Below are positions 16,023-22,674 of a stretch of DNA of 22,674 bases, in pieces. The position numbers and the translations under genes were made by a program. This DNA is from a virus. How positions within the stretch are numbered: position 1 is the first letter of the stretch; each line of letters starts with the position of its first letter. The notes beneath the pieces were generated by a model. That model did not search any database. It saw only the letters and a program-made list of their open reading frames with translations, and was not told the DNA's origin. The DNA lies in IMG/VR virus record IMGVR_UViG_3300018049_000161, positions 1 to 22,674 of that record. The stretch is one strand, 5' to 3'.

Positions 16023-17399
16023 TTATAGTTGATTTTGTTGCTTACGTTTGTCAAGCAACTCTTTGATTCTCAGTCTATTTTTCTCTTCCTTCTGTTCTTC
16101 TAAACCTAAGAAAGTCACACTTTGTTCAGTATCAATTTCAAGAAGTTCATTATCGAACTTACAATTTTCGAATACTATACCATCTTTACCTATACGTGAT
16201 TTTGTGATTGCGATTGTGGCTAAGTTCATCTCTTTTTGTTGTAGAGACTTTGCTACAGATATAATTACGTGACCAACTTGTGCCTTCTTAATAGAACCAC
16301 CCATCTGGTCCGTTGTCACAACATCTGAAGATATTGATGAACGGTTACCCTGTGTTGCCGTCCAACCAGCTAAATCTAACTCATGACACATCGCTTCAAA
16401 ACCTCTCATAACTGAACCTTCACTTTTCCATTCGTCACCTAAGTTTTTGTCTGGCATGATACAATCAATGTAATCTAACACTACCATATCAATTTTATTA
16501 CCCTCAGCAATCATCTTTCTGATTTGATTCTTTACCTGATTCATTGTCAGAGTATCTGACGGTAATTTCTTCAATGTTAATTTGTTAGGTGTGGTATCCT
16601 GAATTGACTTTACCTTTTCCATAACTTCTTCTCTGTGTAAAGACAAGTTGTCAGGTGCAATACCAGTCCACATCGTGAAATGTTTTCTCTGAATAATCTT
16701 TGGGTTATCCTCAAAGAATACCTGTAAAACATTGTATCCTAAGTTAAAACCGTGGTTTGCGATTTTTGAAAGTACTGTGGTTTTACCAACACCTGTAGGT
16801 GCTAATATTACCCCAATCTCACCTTTAGCTAACCCTCCTTTTAGACAGTTGTCAATTCCTGGTATTCCAATCGGAATTGGATGTCTAAAATCATCTTGTA
16901 GAACTTGGTCTAAGTTGGAGAATACATCATCCAAACCCTGATTAAGTTCACCGACTTGTAGTGCTTCACGTACCATCTCCTCAAGTTTGTCATAACTCTC
17001 AAAATCACCTTTGTCAATGATTTTTTGAGCTTTACCCATAACCTTCTGTAATTCTTGTTGTTTACAAAACTTTAATGACTTTTCTTGTACAAACTGATGA
17101 CCCTCAAAAGGTGCCTCTTTTACCTGTGACACCATGTCCAGAACCATTTTTTGAGCCATCGGTGAAGAAATCTCACTCTTTGTAAGTTGTTCTAATGTTT
17201 CAAATGTAGGAGCATGTTCATACTTAACATAATACTCCTTAATCATTTGCATAATCAAACGAAAGTATTGATTGTCGAAGTACTTTGGGTCTAGAACATC
17301 TACGATTGAATTAGCAAAATCCTTATATAAGATGATATTATTTAATAGTTGTATCTGAAATGTGTTTCCTAGGTATCCAAAATTCTTTTCGTCTGACAT
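16023..17399 (-). CDS. 41: Replicative DNA helicase, DnaB / T4 gp41-like
   Basis: The 458-aa protein has an N-terminal helical domain (about 1-150) and a RecA-fold SF4 helicase domain. The linker ends in PIPIGIPGIDNCLKGGL, typical of DnaB-family proteins. Walker A is APTGVGKT (200-207), the catalytic Glu is probably Glu230 (VFFED), and Walker B is DMVVLDYID (304-312). Motif ATQGNRSS (348-355) corresponds to the H3/H4 region with the sensor Gln, and ITKSRIGKDG (398-407) carries the arginine-finger region. It forms a hexameric ring that unwinds the fork ahead of the phage polymerase. It sits between the 150-aa unknown and nrdB. No primase gene is in the window. The ATG follows a 44-base gap that carries an ATATTTAT motif. 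Confidence 0.94.
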   Translation of the reverse strand: MSDEKNFGYLGNTFQIQLLNNIILYKDFANSIVDVLDPKYFDNQYFRLIMQMIKEYYVKYEHAPTFETLEQLTKSEISSPMAQKMVLDMVSQVKEAPFEGHQFVQEKSLKFCKQQELQKVMGKAQKIIDKGDFESYDKLEEMVREALQVGELNQGLDDVFSNLDQVLQDDFRHPIPIGIPGIDNCLKGGLAKGEIGVILAPTGVGKTTVLSKIANHGFNLGYNVLQVFFEDNPKIIQRKHFTMWTGIAPDNLSLHREEVMEKVKSIQDTTPNKLTLKKLPSDTLTMNQVKNQIRKMIAEGNKIDMVVLDYIDCIMPDKNLGDEWKSEGSVMRGFEAMCHELDLAGWTATQGNRSSISSDVVTTDQMGGSIKKAQVGHVIISVAKSLQQKEMNLATIAITKSRIGKDGIVFENCKFDNELLEIDTEQSVTFLGLEEQKEEKNRLRIKELLDKRKQQNQL

Positions 17400-17443
17400 A
17401 ATTTTTAATGAAATTTAATTTGTGTGAGTTTTAATAAATATGG

Positions 17444-17896
17444 TTAATTTAATGAATATCCCATATATTCATGAGTTAAATTTTCAGTTGAAAAAATGTC
17501 AGTCAACATGCGAAGTATATTTTTTAGTCTTGGGCGTATGTCAACAGTATATCTTACCTTCGGAGGGTATACTTTAGCATCCCAACCAGACTGACAAATT
17601 GTCTCATCTCCCATCTTGATTGTCATGTAAAAACTCTCAGGACCGTCAGTATTTGACGTGTTTAAAATCTGCTCATCAACTACAATTTGTTCATAGTTTT
17701 CAAGTAGGTAATAACATGATTTGTTTGTTAAGTCCCTCTTGATATCGTGGATGATATCATGTACAGTCTCAACCAAATCTAAACTCTTACGTGCATTAGG
17801 GTTATACCCTCTGACGTTGAAGTAACGTTGTACTACGATGTTCTCATTTAACTTCAATAAGAACTCAAGCTTTACTACATCATTCTGTTCTTTCAT
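17444..17896 (-). CDS. Hypothetical protein, 150 aa, in replication operon
   Basis: The ATG start lies 4 bases after the nuclease stop. The protein begins MKEQNDVVKLEFLLKLNENI and continues with QRYFNVRGYNPNARKSLDLV, then a charged helix, then beta-like stretches ending in a helical C-terminus. It has no membrane segment and no nucleotide-binding motif. Its position between the 5'-nuclease and the replicative helicase, tightly spaced in the same operon, suggests a replication- or recombination-associated accessory protein such as a loader, clamp or transcription accessory. No motif tells which. I have the impression that small proteins of this look occur beside replication genes of other T4-like phages, but could not check. 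The function is unknown. Confidence 0.85.
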   Translation of the reverse strand: MKEQNDVVKLEFLLKLNENIVVQRYFNVRGYNPNARKSLDLVETVHDIIHDIKRDLTNKSCYYLLENYEQIVVDEQILNTSNTDGPESFYMTIKMGDETICQSGWDAKVYPPKVRYTVDIRPRLKNILRMLTDIFSTENLTHEYMGYSLN

Positions 17897-17900
17897 AATT

Positions 17901-18908
17901 TTACTTTTTGTTTTTAAATCTTCTTTTTTCTTTTCTAGTAAGTTTCATAAAGGGTTGTAGGAACTCAACCCAAGCATTGTCTTTTTTTGGTAGGTATTTG
18001 AAAAGTCCATCTTCCATCATGTACTTTATTAAGTTTTTGTACCCCCTACCTTCAGGGTCCAACTCTTCTCGATAGTATAATTCTATTTCTTCTTTTCCAT
18101 CTTCTGTTATTAAAGGGTTTGACAAATCTACAATTTTCTTGTTAATATCTAAAATTTCTTTTCCGAATGTACCATTTTTTGTTGTCCCTTCAACCAAGTT
18201 AATTAAAGTTTTGTTTTTCTTCTCTTCTTTAATTAACTCGTTAGCACGGTTTAAAATATTGTCAATAGAAGTGGGACTGTCAACTATCTCAGGAAAAAAC
18301 TTCAAAACAGTTTTTTCACCCATTCTTAAAATACCATCAATATTATCTGATTTATCACCAGTAATGACTTTAAGTGTTACCACATTTTCAGGAATAACTT
18401 CTATTGAACCAAACTTAACCTTATCACCATTTTTAATGTATTCTTTCTTTAATGGTGAATAGATTTGTACTTTATCTGAAATTAATTGTGTTAAGTCTTT
18501 ATCTGATGAGAATATAGTTTTGTTTTCATCCTCAGATATTTTACAATAATACGAAATTGAATCATCTGATTCACAACCATCAAGTGTGACTTGACGTATG
18601 AACATTTCTTCCAAATACAGACGCACACGAGACTTCTGGTGATAGAACGACTGTTTCTTTATCTCATTCATCGTCTGTCGTCTATTGTCCTTATATTGAG
18701 GATATAGAACCTGTCTTTGGGATGCGTTATTATTACCATCCCAAAAGACAATTACCTTATCGTAATTATGCTCCTCTAAAAACTTTTTGAGTACATTGAT
18801 GAAGTGAAAAATACCTCCTATGTGATTACCTTCATGATAGTAATCTCTTACTCCATGAAAACCAATCTTGAATAGGTTATCCCCATCAACTAATAACGTT
18901 TTTGTCAC
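17901..18908 (-). CDS. rnh: 5'-3' exonuclease / RNase H, T4 Rnh-FEN family (GTG start)
   Basis: The 335-aa metal-dependent 5'-nuclease is of the PIN/FEN fold (T4 RNase H is 305 aa). Acidic metal-site residues appear in family order: Asp8 and Asp10 (LLVDGDN), Asp57 (VFWDGN, followed by YPQYKDNRR), Glu113-Asp115-Asp116 (GCESDDS), Asp136 and Asp138 (SSDKDL), and Asp185 and Asp188 (ITGDKSDNIDGI). The last of these leads into the helix-three-turn-helix DNA-binding segment (about 184-206). In T4 this enzyme removes RNA primers from lagging-strand fragments and acts with gp32, whose counterpart is two genes upstream. The start is GTG at 18906-18908, 10 bases after the uvsX stop. It gives the complete N-terminal beta strand, and no ATG exists close by. 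The C-terminus is Lys/Arg-rich. Confidence 0.92.
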   Translation of the reverse strand: MTKTLLVDGDNLFKIGFHGVRDYYHEGNHIGGIFHFINVLKKFLEEHNYDKVIVFWDGNNNASQRQVLYPQYKDNRRQTMNEIKKQSFYHQKSRVRLYLEEMFIRQVTLDGCESDDSISYYCKISEDENKTIFSSDKDLTQLISDKVQIYSPLKKEYIKNGDKVKFGSIEVIPENVVTLKVITGDKSDNIDGILRMGEKTVLKFFPEIVDSPTSIDNILNRANELIKEEKKNKTLINLVEGTTKNGTFGKEILDINKKIVDLSNPLITEDGKEEIELYYREELDPEGRGYKNLIKYMMEDGLFKYLPKKDNAWVEFLQPFMKLTRKEKRRFKNKK

Positions 18909-18918
18909 TTTTGTTGTA

Positions 18919-19923
18919 TTAAGAGTCCAACGTTTCTTCTTCTAACCTAAAGTCACCACCTGTACCGATGATGTCTTTCCAATATTCCGATTGTTCTGAT
19001 TTGTAAGATTCAATCGATTTCTTTTCTTCAGCAGTGTCTTTTCCTGCTAAGAATCCATGTGCCGTAACAAGAATTCTTCCATCTTCATAACCCAATCCAT
19101 TGATGTGGTTTTTCATAACAGAAACCTTTGTTCTTGTTGCAAACTTAACTTTTCTTTTGTCTTTGACTGCAGAAATCTTAGTTGTTCCCGCACCTTTCTG
19201 ATTACCAAACAAAAACACCAAAGATGAATTTAACCAAATAGATTCTCCACCCTTAGCTTTAATTTTTGGTTGACCGAATGGATTATCAGGTAACTCAACC
19301 CACGGTTGATTAACAATTACTAATGAATTTTCATATTTAGAATCCGCTTTACGTGACCCTGAAATACGTTGATTGATACCCATACCGATTTTATCTGCTA
19401 AAGTTGCCGCATTGTGTTGTTTACCACCTTTACCCTCATAAGTCATTTTACATGGTACTGAACCTACAGAATCCCATAAAAATAATAATGAATAGTCTAA
19501 ATCACCTTTTGCTTGAGCATCTAATAAATCATTGATGTAATCAGTAATTTGTTCAATATATTCAAAATTGTTATTGAATAAAAAGAATCCATCCCAATCT
19601 AACTCACCTGTTTCCTCATCGACAACCTCCTCACATTCAAAACCCATAAGTTTTGCGTGGTCAAACGACCACTTTTGTTCAGTAATAATAAAAACAGGTA
19701 GAATACCTTTCTTCTGTGCATCAACTGCCGCCTTAACTAATGCCGTAGTCTTACCTGTGTCTGAGTGACCTAAAAACATATTTAGGTGACCAATAGCAGG
19801 ACCTGGTACTCCTACCGCATCCAAAAATTCTTTTCCCAAATCAAAAAACCTCTGAGGTTTAAATTTGGCAGAAGTTGAAAACTTCTTCTTAATACTACTG
19901 AAATCTTTTTTCTTAATTGCCAT
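18919..19923 (-). CDS. uvsX: Recombinase UvsX / RecA-like
   Basis: The 334-aa strand-exchange protein has Walker A GHSDTGKTT (52-60), the catalytic glutamate Glu82 in FIITEQKW, and Walker B LLFLWD with DSVGS (146-155), the RecA VDSVAAL counterpart. An L2-like region (ISGSRKADSKYENSLVIVNQ) is followed by an ATP-cap and core-end segment that includes AKGGESIWLNSSLVFLFG. The acidic C-terminus (FRLEEETLDS) resembles the regulatory tails of RecA proteins. In T4-like phages UvsX drives recombination-dependent replication together with gp32. The order ssb-uvsX-nuclease places these partners in one transcript. The leader (about 60 bases) contains a strong hairpin. There is no Shine-Dalgarno; the start is ATG at 19923. 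Confidence 0.94.
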   Translation of the reverse strand: MAIKKKDFSSIKKKFSTSAKFKPQRFFDLGKEFLDAVGVPGPAIGHLNMFLGHSDTGKTTALVKAAVDAQKKGILPVFIITEQKWSFDHAKLMGFECEEVVDEETGELDWDGFFLFNNNFEYIEQITDYINDLLDAQAKGDLDYSLLFLWDSVGSVPCKMTYEGKGGKQHNAATLADKIGMGINQRISGSRKADSKYENSLVIVNQPWVELPDNPFGQPKIKAKGGESIWLNSSLVFLFGNQKGAGTTKISAVKDKRKVKFATRTKVSVMKNHINGLGYEDGRILVTAHGFLAGKDTAEEKKSIESYKSEQSEYWKDIIGTGGDFRLEEETLDS

Positions 19924-19940
19924 AATGATTAAATAATAAA

Positions 19941-19970
19941 GATGGTACCGACATTACTGTCAGTACCATC
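19941..19970 (-). terminator. Hairpin between ssb and uvsX (possible attenuating terminator)
   Basis: The minus-strand RNA can form a 12-bp stem with a 6-base loop (GATGGTACTGAC, loop AGTAAT, GTCGGTACCATC). One pair is G-U on this strand and would be an A-C mismatch on the other, which favours function in the minus-strand transcript. It begins 12 bases after the ssb stop and is followed by an imperfect T-rich tract (TTTATTATTT). A leaky terminator, an mRNA-stabilising 3' end or a processing site are all possible. Confidence 0.65.
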
Positions 19971-19982
19971 ATGTTTGTGTTT

Positions 19983-20837
19983 TTAGAATGGTAGGTCCTC
20001 GTCTACCTCCATTTTTGCTTGTGGGTCTTCGGTTTTTTCAGGAGTCTTTGAACCTCCCATTGTCATTTCTGAAGTCTCACTATCTCCGTAAACATATTTT
20101 TTAGCTTCACTATCCCATACAGGTGTTTCTCCACGAGATACCGCTTCCAAATATTCTACAGGTTTTTGTGAATACACATCAGCCCATGTCAACTCATCTT
20201 CCATCCACTCTTTTGCTTGTGCTGCATCATCGTGTAATGGCATCGGGTCATCATACATAATTGTTTGAGTAATAGTATACTCTTTACCCGCTGGGGTTTT
20301 AGCCTTTGTTAATTCGATGATAAGGTCACGACCTGTAGTCGCATCTGTAATATCACCTTTCTGTCTCCAAATTGGAATGATTTTGTCCAAAATACCTTCT
20401 TGTTTGTAGTTGTCCTTAAATCTCCAAAACTTAACACCATCTTCTTCACGGTCTCTGTCGATTACTTTTACAATGTAAAACTTACGAGAACGGTACTGAC
20501 GTGCCAATTCTTTATCTGAAGCCTTACCTGTTGAAATCAACTCTTCGTAAACCTCGTTCAAAGGTGAACGCTCACCATCGTTTTTACCAGGGTCGTAAAG
20601 TTTCATCCACTGACCATTAACTTGTAGTTCATGGTACCATACTTCTTTAAACGGTGAAGAACCGTCAGAAGTTGGAAGAATTCTAACTCTTCTCTGACCT
20701 GTTTTTTCATGTTTCTGAAGAATAGTAGTGAAATACTTCTTCATTCTTTCGTCTTGCGACATTCCTGAACCACCACCCATTGACGTGGTGTTCTTCTCGT
20801 ACTGTGCCAATACGGCATCTAAACTTGAATTACTCAT
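19983..20837 (-). CDS. 32: Single-stranded DNA-binding protein, T4 gp32-like, zinc ligands absent
   Basis: The 284-aa protein (T4 gp32 is 301 aa) has an N-terminal segment (MSNSSLDAVLAQYEKN, Gly/Ser turn, DERMKKYF) and an OB-type core. The core begins near GQRRVRILPTSDGSSPFKEVWYHEL, with FYIVKVIDRDREEDGVKFWRF further on. An acidic C-terminus ends DEDLPF (279-284). The sequence has no cysteine at all, so the zinc-binding site of T4 gp32 (His64, Cys77, Cys87, Cys90) cannot be built. At the corresponding place it reads KNDGERSPLNEV where T4-type proteins have a CP.C motif. The DEDLPF tip resembles the protein-docking tip of bacterial SSB (DDDIPF). It is the first gene behind a sigma70-like promoter and ends at a hairpin, suiting high expression. 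Assignment rests on size, core motifs and position beside uvsX. Confidence 0.88.
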   Translation of the reverse strand: MSNSSLDAVLAQYEKNTTSMGGGSGMSQDERMKKYFTTILQKHEKTGQRRVRILPTSDGSSPFKEVWYHELQVNGQWMKLYDPGKNDGERSPLNEVYEELISTGKASDKELARQYRSRKFYIVKVIDRDREEDGVKFWRFKDNYKQEGILDKIIPIWRQKGDITDATTGRDLIIELTKAKTPAGKEYTITQTIMYDDPMPLHDDAAQAKEWMEDELTWADVYSQKPVEYLEAVSRGETPVWDSEAKKYVYGDSETSEMTMGGSKTPEKTEDPQAKMEVDEDLPF

Positions 20838-20883
20838 TTTACTCTTTGTTTTTAATTAATGTTTATCTCTTTTATCATTACTA

Positions 20884-20911
20884 ATTATAATCAAACTAAT
20901 AGATAAGTCAA
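20884..20911 (-). promoter_or_regulatory. Sigma70-like promoter of the replication operon
   Basis: On the minus strand a -35 TTGACT (20906-20911) and a perfect -10 TATAAT (20884-20889) are separated by 16 bases. The site lies directly after the terminator of the upstream gene and about 47 bases before the ssb ATG. This is the clearest promoter of the window. The match to the Bacteroidota TAnnTTTG form is poorer (TAGTTTG, one base short). Confidence 0.65.
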
Positions 20912-20923
20912 ACTATCGGAAAC

Positions 20924-20950
20924 AAAAAAAGACCACCGAAGTGGTCTTTT
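20924..20950 (-). terminator. Rho-independent terminator after the 218-aa gene (UUCG loop)
   Basis: On the minus strand the stem AAAAGACCAC / GTGGTCTTTT closes on a TTCG tetraloop and runs into seven T's. It begins 24 bases past the stop of the 218-aa gene and just precedes the ssb promoter. The loop and closing pair are the same as in the terminator after nrdA. Confidence 0.9.
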
Positions 20951-20973
20951 CATTAAAAATATTTTTTTACAAA

Positions 20974-21630
20974 TTAGAACTGATTGTCGTCTTGTTCAAA
21001 TTTGTTAAAAGTGTCTCTAATTTCATTAGGTGAATAGTTCTCAACTTCGTCTGAAGTTAAAATATAATCATTTTTTCCCGTAGCTTCAAACTCATCTTGC
21101 TTATCCATAAAGAAATCACTTAATTTTTGATTGTAAGGATAACTATCTAAACTTCTTAGTTGTAATTTTTCCTCAGGACTTTTTTGTCTATACTTTTCAA
21201 TCTTATTCTCAATAGAGTTAATTTTATCAAAAATTGAATCCATAGCACCTAACTTACTTTCCAAATCAGAAAGTTTTTCAAACATAGTATTCATGAATTC
21301 ATCTTGTTTTGATTGAATATCTTTTTGTGAAGTAACCAAATCAGTAATGTCTAATTCCTCAGTACCACTTTCTTCAGTCGGTTCAGAATCTGTAACATCC
21401 GTTTGAACATCACCTTCAGTATCGTCAACTACTTCCACATCTGGGTCTGATGAAACATCAACAGGTTCTGGTATAGTCTCAGCTTCAGTTTCTCCACCCA
21501 TATCTGTTGCAGGCGCTGCGGGTGCTTCACCACCTTCTTCGGGTGTTGCAGTGTCAAATTGTTCAGATATATAATTGTTTATCTTATTATACTGTTCAAT
21601 TTCTTTTAAAAGTCTATTGTTTTTATTCAT
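20974..21630 (-). CDS. Hypothetical acidic coiled-coil protein, 218 aa
   Basis: Start is ATG (MNKNNRLLKEIEQYNKINNY). Residues about 25-97 are a strongly acidic, Glu/Asp/Pro/Thr-rich low-complexity stretch, probably disordered. About 98-148 look like a coiled coil (heptad-like DIQSKQDEFMNTMFEKLSDL and on to IENKIEKYRQK). The C-terminal 70 residues (PEEKLQLRSLDSYPYNQKLS onward) look folded and end in EQDDNQF. It has no cysteine or membrane segment. The composition (acidic, coiled-coil, low complexity) recalls phage scaffold or core proteins and other assembly chaperones, but nothing proves that role and no capsid gene is in the window. It ends at a strong terminator and lies 11 bases after the 74-aa gene. 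Confidence 0.83.
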   Translation of the reverse strand: MNKNNRLLKEIEQYNKINNYISEQFDTATPEEGGEAPAAPATDMGGETEAETIPEPVDVSSDPDVEVVDDTEGDVQTDVTDSEPTEESGTEELDITDLVTSQKDIQSKQDEFMNTMFEKLSDLESKLGAMDSIFDKINSIENKIEKYRQKSPEEKLQLRSLDSYPYNQKLSDFFMDKQDEFEATGKNDYILTSDEVENYSPNEIRDTFNKFEQDDNQF

Positions 21631-21641
21631 AGTATTTTTTT

Positions 21642-21866
21642 TTAACCATTCAAAAGTGTTTTCACACCACTTGGCGTTTCAACTCTAAGAGTTCTATTAA
21701 GTTTCATTGTGTTGTCAACTCTTTCAATTAGACCATCTTTCATTCTAACCGTGTAACAAGCTCCCGTGTCTAAATCACACACTTCCTTATAACCATTACC
21801 CGCATCACGCTCAGTTATTCGTGTGTCTTTTCTTAGATAGTTATCTAAAAGATTTTTAATATCCAT
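21642..21866 (-). CDS. Hypothetical small protein, 74 aa
   Basis: The chosen start is ATG at 21864-21866 (MDIKNLLDNY), preceded by AATAAAAAAG, the A-rich type of leader seen across the window. An in-frame TTG 27 bases upstream is a poorer choice. The protein has a short N-terminal helix and then a compact, probably beta, region with two cysteines (30 and 37, in EVCDLDTGACYTV). It ends RVETPSGVKTLLNG. I do not recognise the family. It lies between two other unrecognised genes, apparently in one transcript with the 218-aa gene downstream. Confidence 0.75.
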   Translation of the reverse strand: MDIKNLLDNYLRKDTRITERDAGNGYKEVCDLDTGACYTVRMKDGLIERVDNTMKLNRTLRVETPSGVKTLLNG

Positions 21867-21909
21867 AACTTTTTTATTAATAAATATAACCAAAAGTTAA
21901 TTTTTCTTA

Positions 21910-22656
21910 TTATGCTAGTATTTTTATAACCGCACTTAACATTTTTTCTTTGATTTTATCAAAGTCTTCTTGTTTTATTGTACCATTACTTATATTAGTG
22001 TCCACTATCTGTTTTATTTCAGTTGCCGTTTTACCAACACCTGAATTTGAATTCCACGTTGTTAGATAAATGTAAGTTAACGCAGTTGCCAACTTATCAT
22101 CATTATTCACAATAGTGGTCAATATACCAACAAGATTGTTTATTAATGTATTATAAGCATTGTTATATTCAATAAAGAACTTAATTGCATTTTCTTTATT
22201 TTCAAATGAAAACAGAGGTGCGTTAATTTCACCACCACCAGTAGTTGCCTTAATACAAACTTGACCGTTAGTGAATCCTGTTAAATTTTGATACCTTAAA
22301 TTATTTGATAAAACCCCATTTATATTATTGTTGGTACAATCAAACGAACCTAAATTACCTTTGTTTGCAATATAACCAACCCCTAAACAATATGACCTTA
22401 AATTTCTACTATATCTAGTAATACTGTTTAAATATGTAATAACATCATTTACAGGAATTCTTGTATCTTCAAAATCAACAAAAGTTAAAGTAGGATACTT
22501 AGTTGCGCCTTCACACGCAGATTCATCACCAGGTGTAAAAGGATTTGTTGATGTTGAATTATTTGTTTGATTAGTTGCGTTTTGAACCTCTTGTTGTGTT
22601 TGTTTTTTACGGTAGACTGTTTCATACTTCTTAAGAAGATTTTTATTTACACTCAT
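21910..22656 (-). CDS. Hypothetical protein, 248 aa
   Basis: The chosen start is ATG at 22654-22656 (MSVNKNLLKKYETVYRKKQT). A TTG two codons upstream is less likely. The protein has a basic helical N-terminus, then an Asn/Thr/Ser/Gln-rich linker (about 22-40), then a folded region with several cysteines (first at 48). The C-terminal 80 residues look helical (IKFFIEYNNAYNTLINNLVG, later TATEIKQIVDT and DKIKEKMLSAVIKIL). I see no signal peptide and no catalytic motif. Function is unknown. Genes further upstream are outside the window, so its operon cannot be judged. Confidence 0.8.
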   Translation of the reverse strand: MSVNKNLLKKYETVYRKKQTQQEVQNATNQTNNSTSTNPFTPGDESACEGATKYPTLTFVDFEDTRIPVNDVITYLNSITRYSRNLRSYCLGVGYIANKGNLGSFDCTNNNINGVLSNNLRYQNLTGFTNGQVCIKATTGGGEINAPLFSFENKENAIKFFIEYNNAYNTLINNLVGILTTIVNNDDKLATALTYIYLTTWNSNSGVGKTATEIKQIVDTNISNGTIKQEDFDKIKEKMLSAVIKILA

Positions 22657-22674
22657 AACCAACTTATCAATAGA

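Noticed and set aside
19941-19970. Riboswitch in the uvsX leader.
   Set aside because: Only a single simple hairpin is present in a 59-base gap; too short for a known aptamer.
21867-21893. Upstream TTG start for the 74-aa protein (and TTG at 22662 for the 248-aa protein).
   Set aside because: An ATG with an A-rich leader lies a few codons downstream in each case, and the added residues look like leader sequence.
1-22674. CRISPR arrays, tRNA genes, insertion sequences, integrase or attachment sites.
   Set aside because: No spaced direct repeats, no cloverleaf-like intergenic sequence and no transposase or integrase motifs were seen; intergenic space is under 140 bases everywhere.

Overview
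The window is a single-strand-coded stretch (every supported gene is on the minus strand) of a low-GC genome that looks like a T4-like contractile-tailed bacteriophage. Adjacent genes encode a gp32-like single-stranded DNA-binding protein, a UvsX/RecA recombinase, a 5'-nuclease of the T4 RNase H/FEN type, a DnaB/gp41-type helicase, a class I ribonucleotide reductase and the gp25 and gp6 baseplate wedge proteins. A host in the Bacteroidota, probably Flavobacteriia, is inferred from three things: gene leaders are A-rich and lack Shine-Dalgarno motifs, the NrdB subunit carries an N-terminal ATP-cone as described in that phylum, and PKD and carboxypeptidase-regulatory-like domains occur in virion genes. 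Host and phage lineage are inferences; no search was run.

Layout in the direction of transcription (high to low coordinates). (1) 22656-20974: three unrecognised genes (248, 74 and 218 aa), closed by a UUCG-loop terminator at 20924-20950. (2) 20911-20884: a sigma70-like promoter that opens a replication, recombination and nucleotide operon: ssb (gp32-like), a hairpin, uvsX, the 5'-nuclease, a 150-aa unknown, the replicative helicase, nrdB and nrdA. This operon ends at a second UUCG-loop terminator at 12948-12974. (3) 12916-1: a tail/baseplate module with gp25, gp6, a 1616-aa protein in the position of T4 gp7, and five further unrecognised or weakly recognised structural genes. The last of these runs off the window at base 1. 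Most of the later genes in this module are coupled by TAATG overlaps.

The first operon supplies the fork and recombination machinery (ssDNA coating, strand exchange, RNA-primer removal, unwinding) and makes deoxynucleotides for it. The module after the second terminator builds the baseplate. The most notable points are the ATP-cone placed on NrdB and absent from NrdA, a gp32-like protein with no cysteines but a bacterial-SSB-like acidic DLPF tip, a very large baseplate-module protein with an internal hydrophobic block of about 46 residues and a CxxCxC motif, and a short A/T motif recurring in four of the six longer intergenic leaders. I saw no tRNA, CRISPR array, insertion sequence or integrase. 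I did not find a clearly novel defence or regulatory system; the best candidates for new biology are the unrecognised genes and the points listed as findings.
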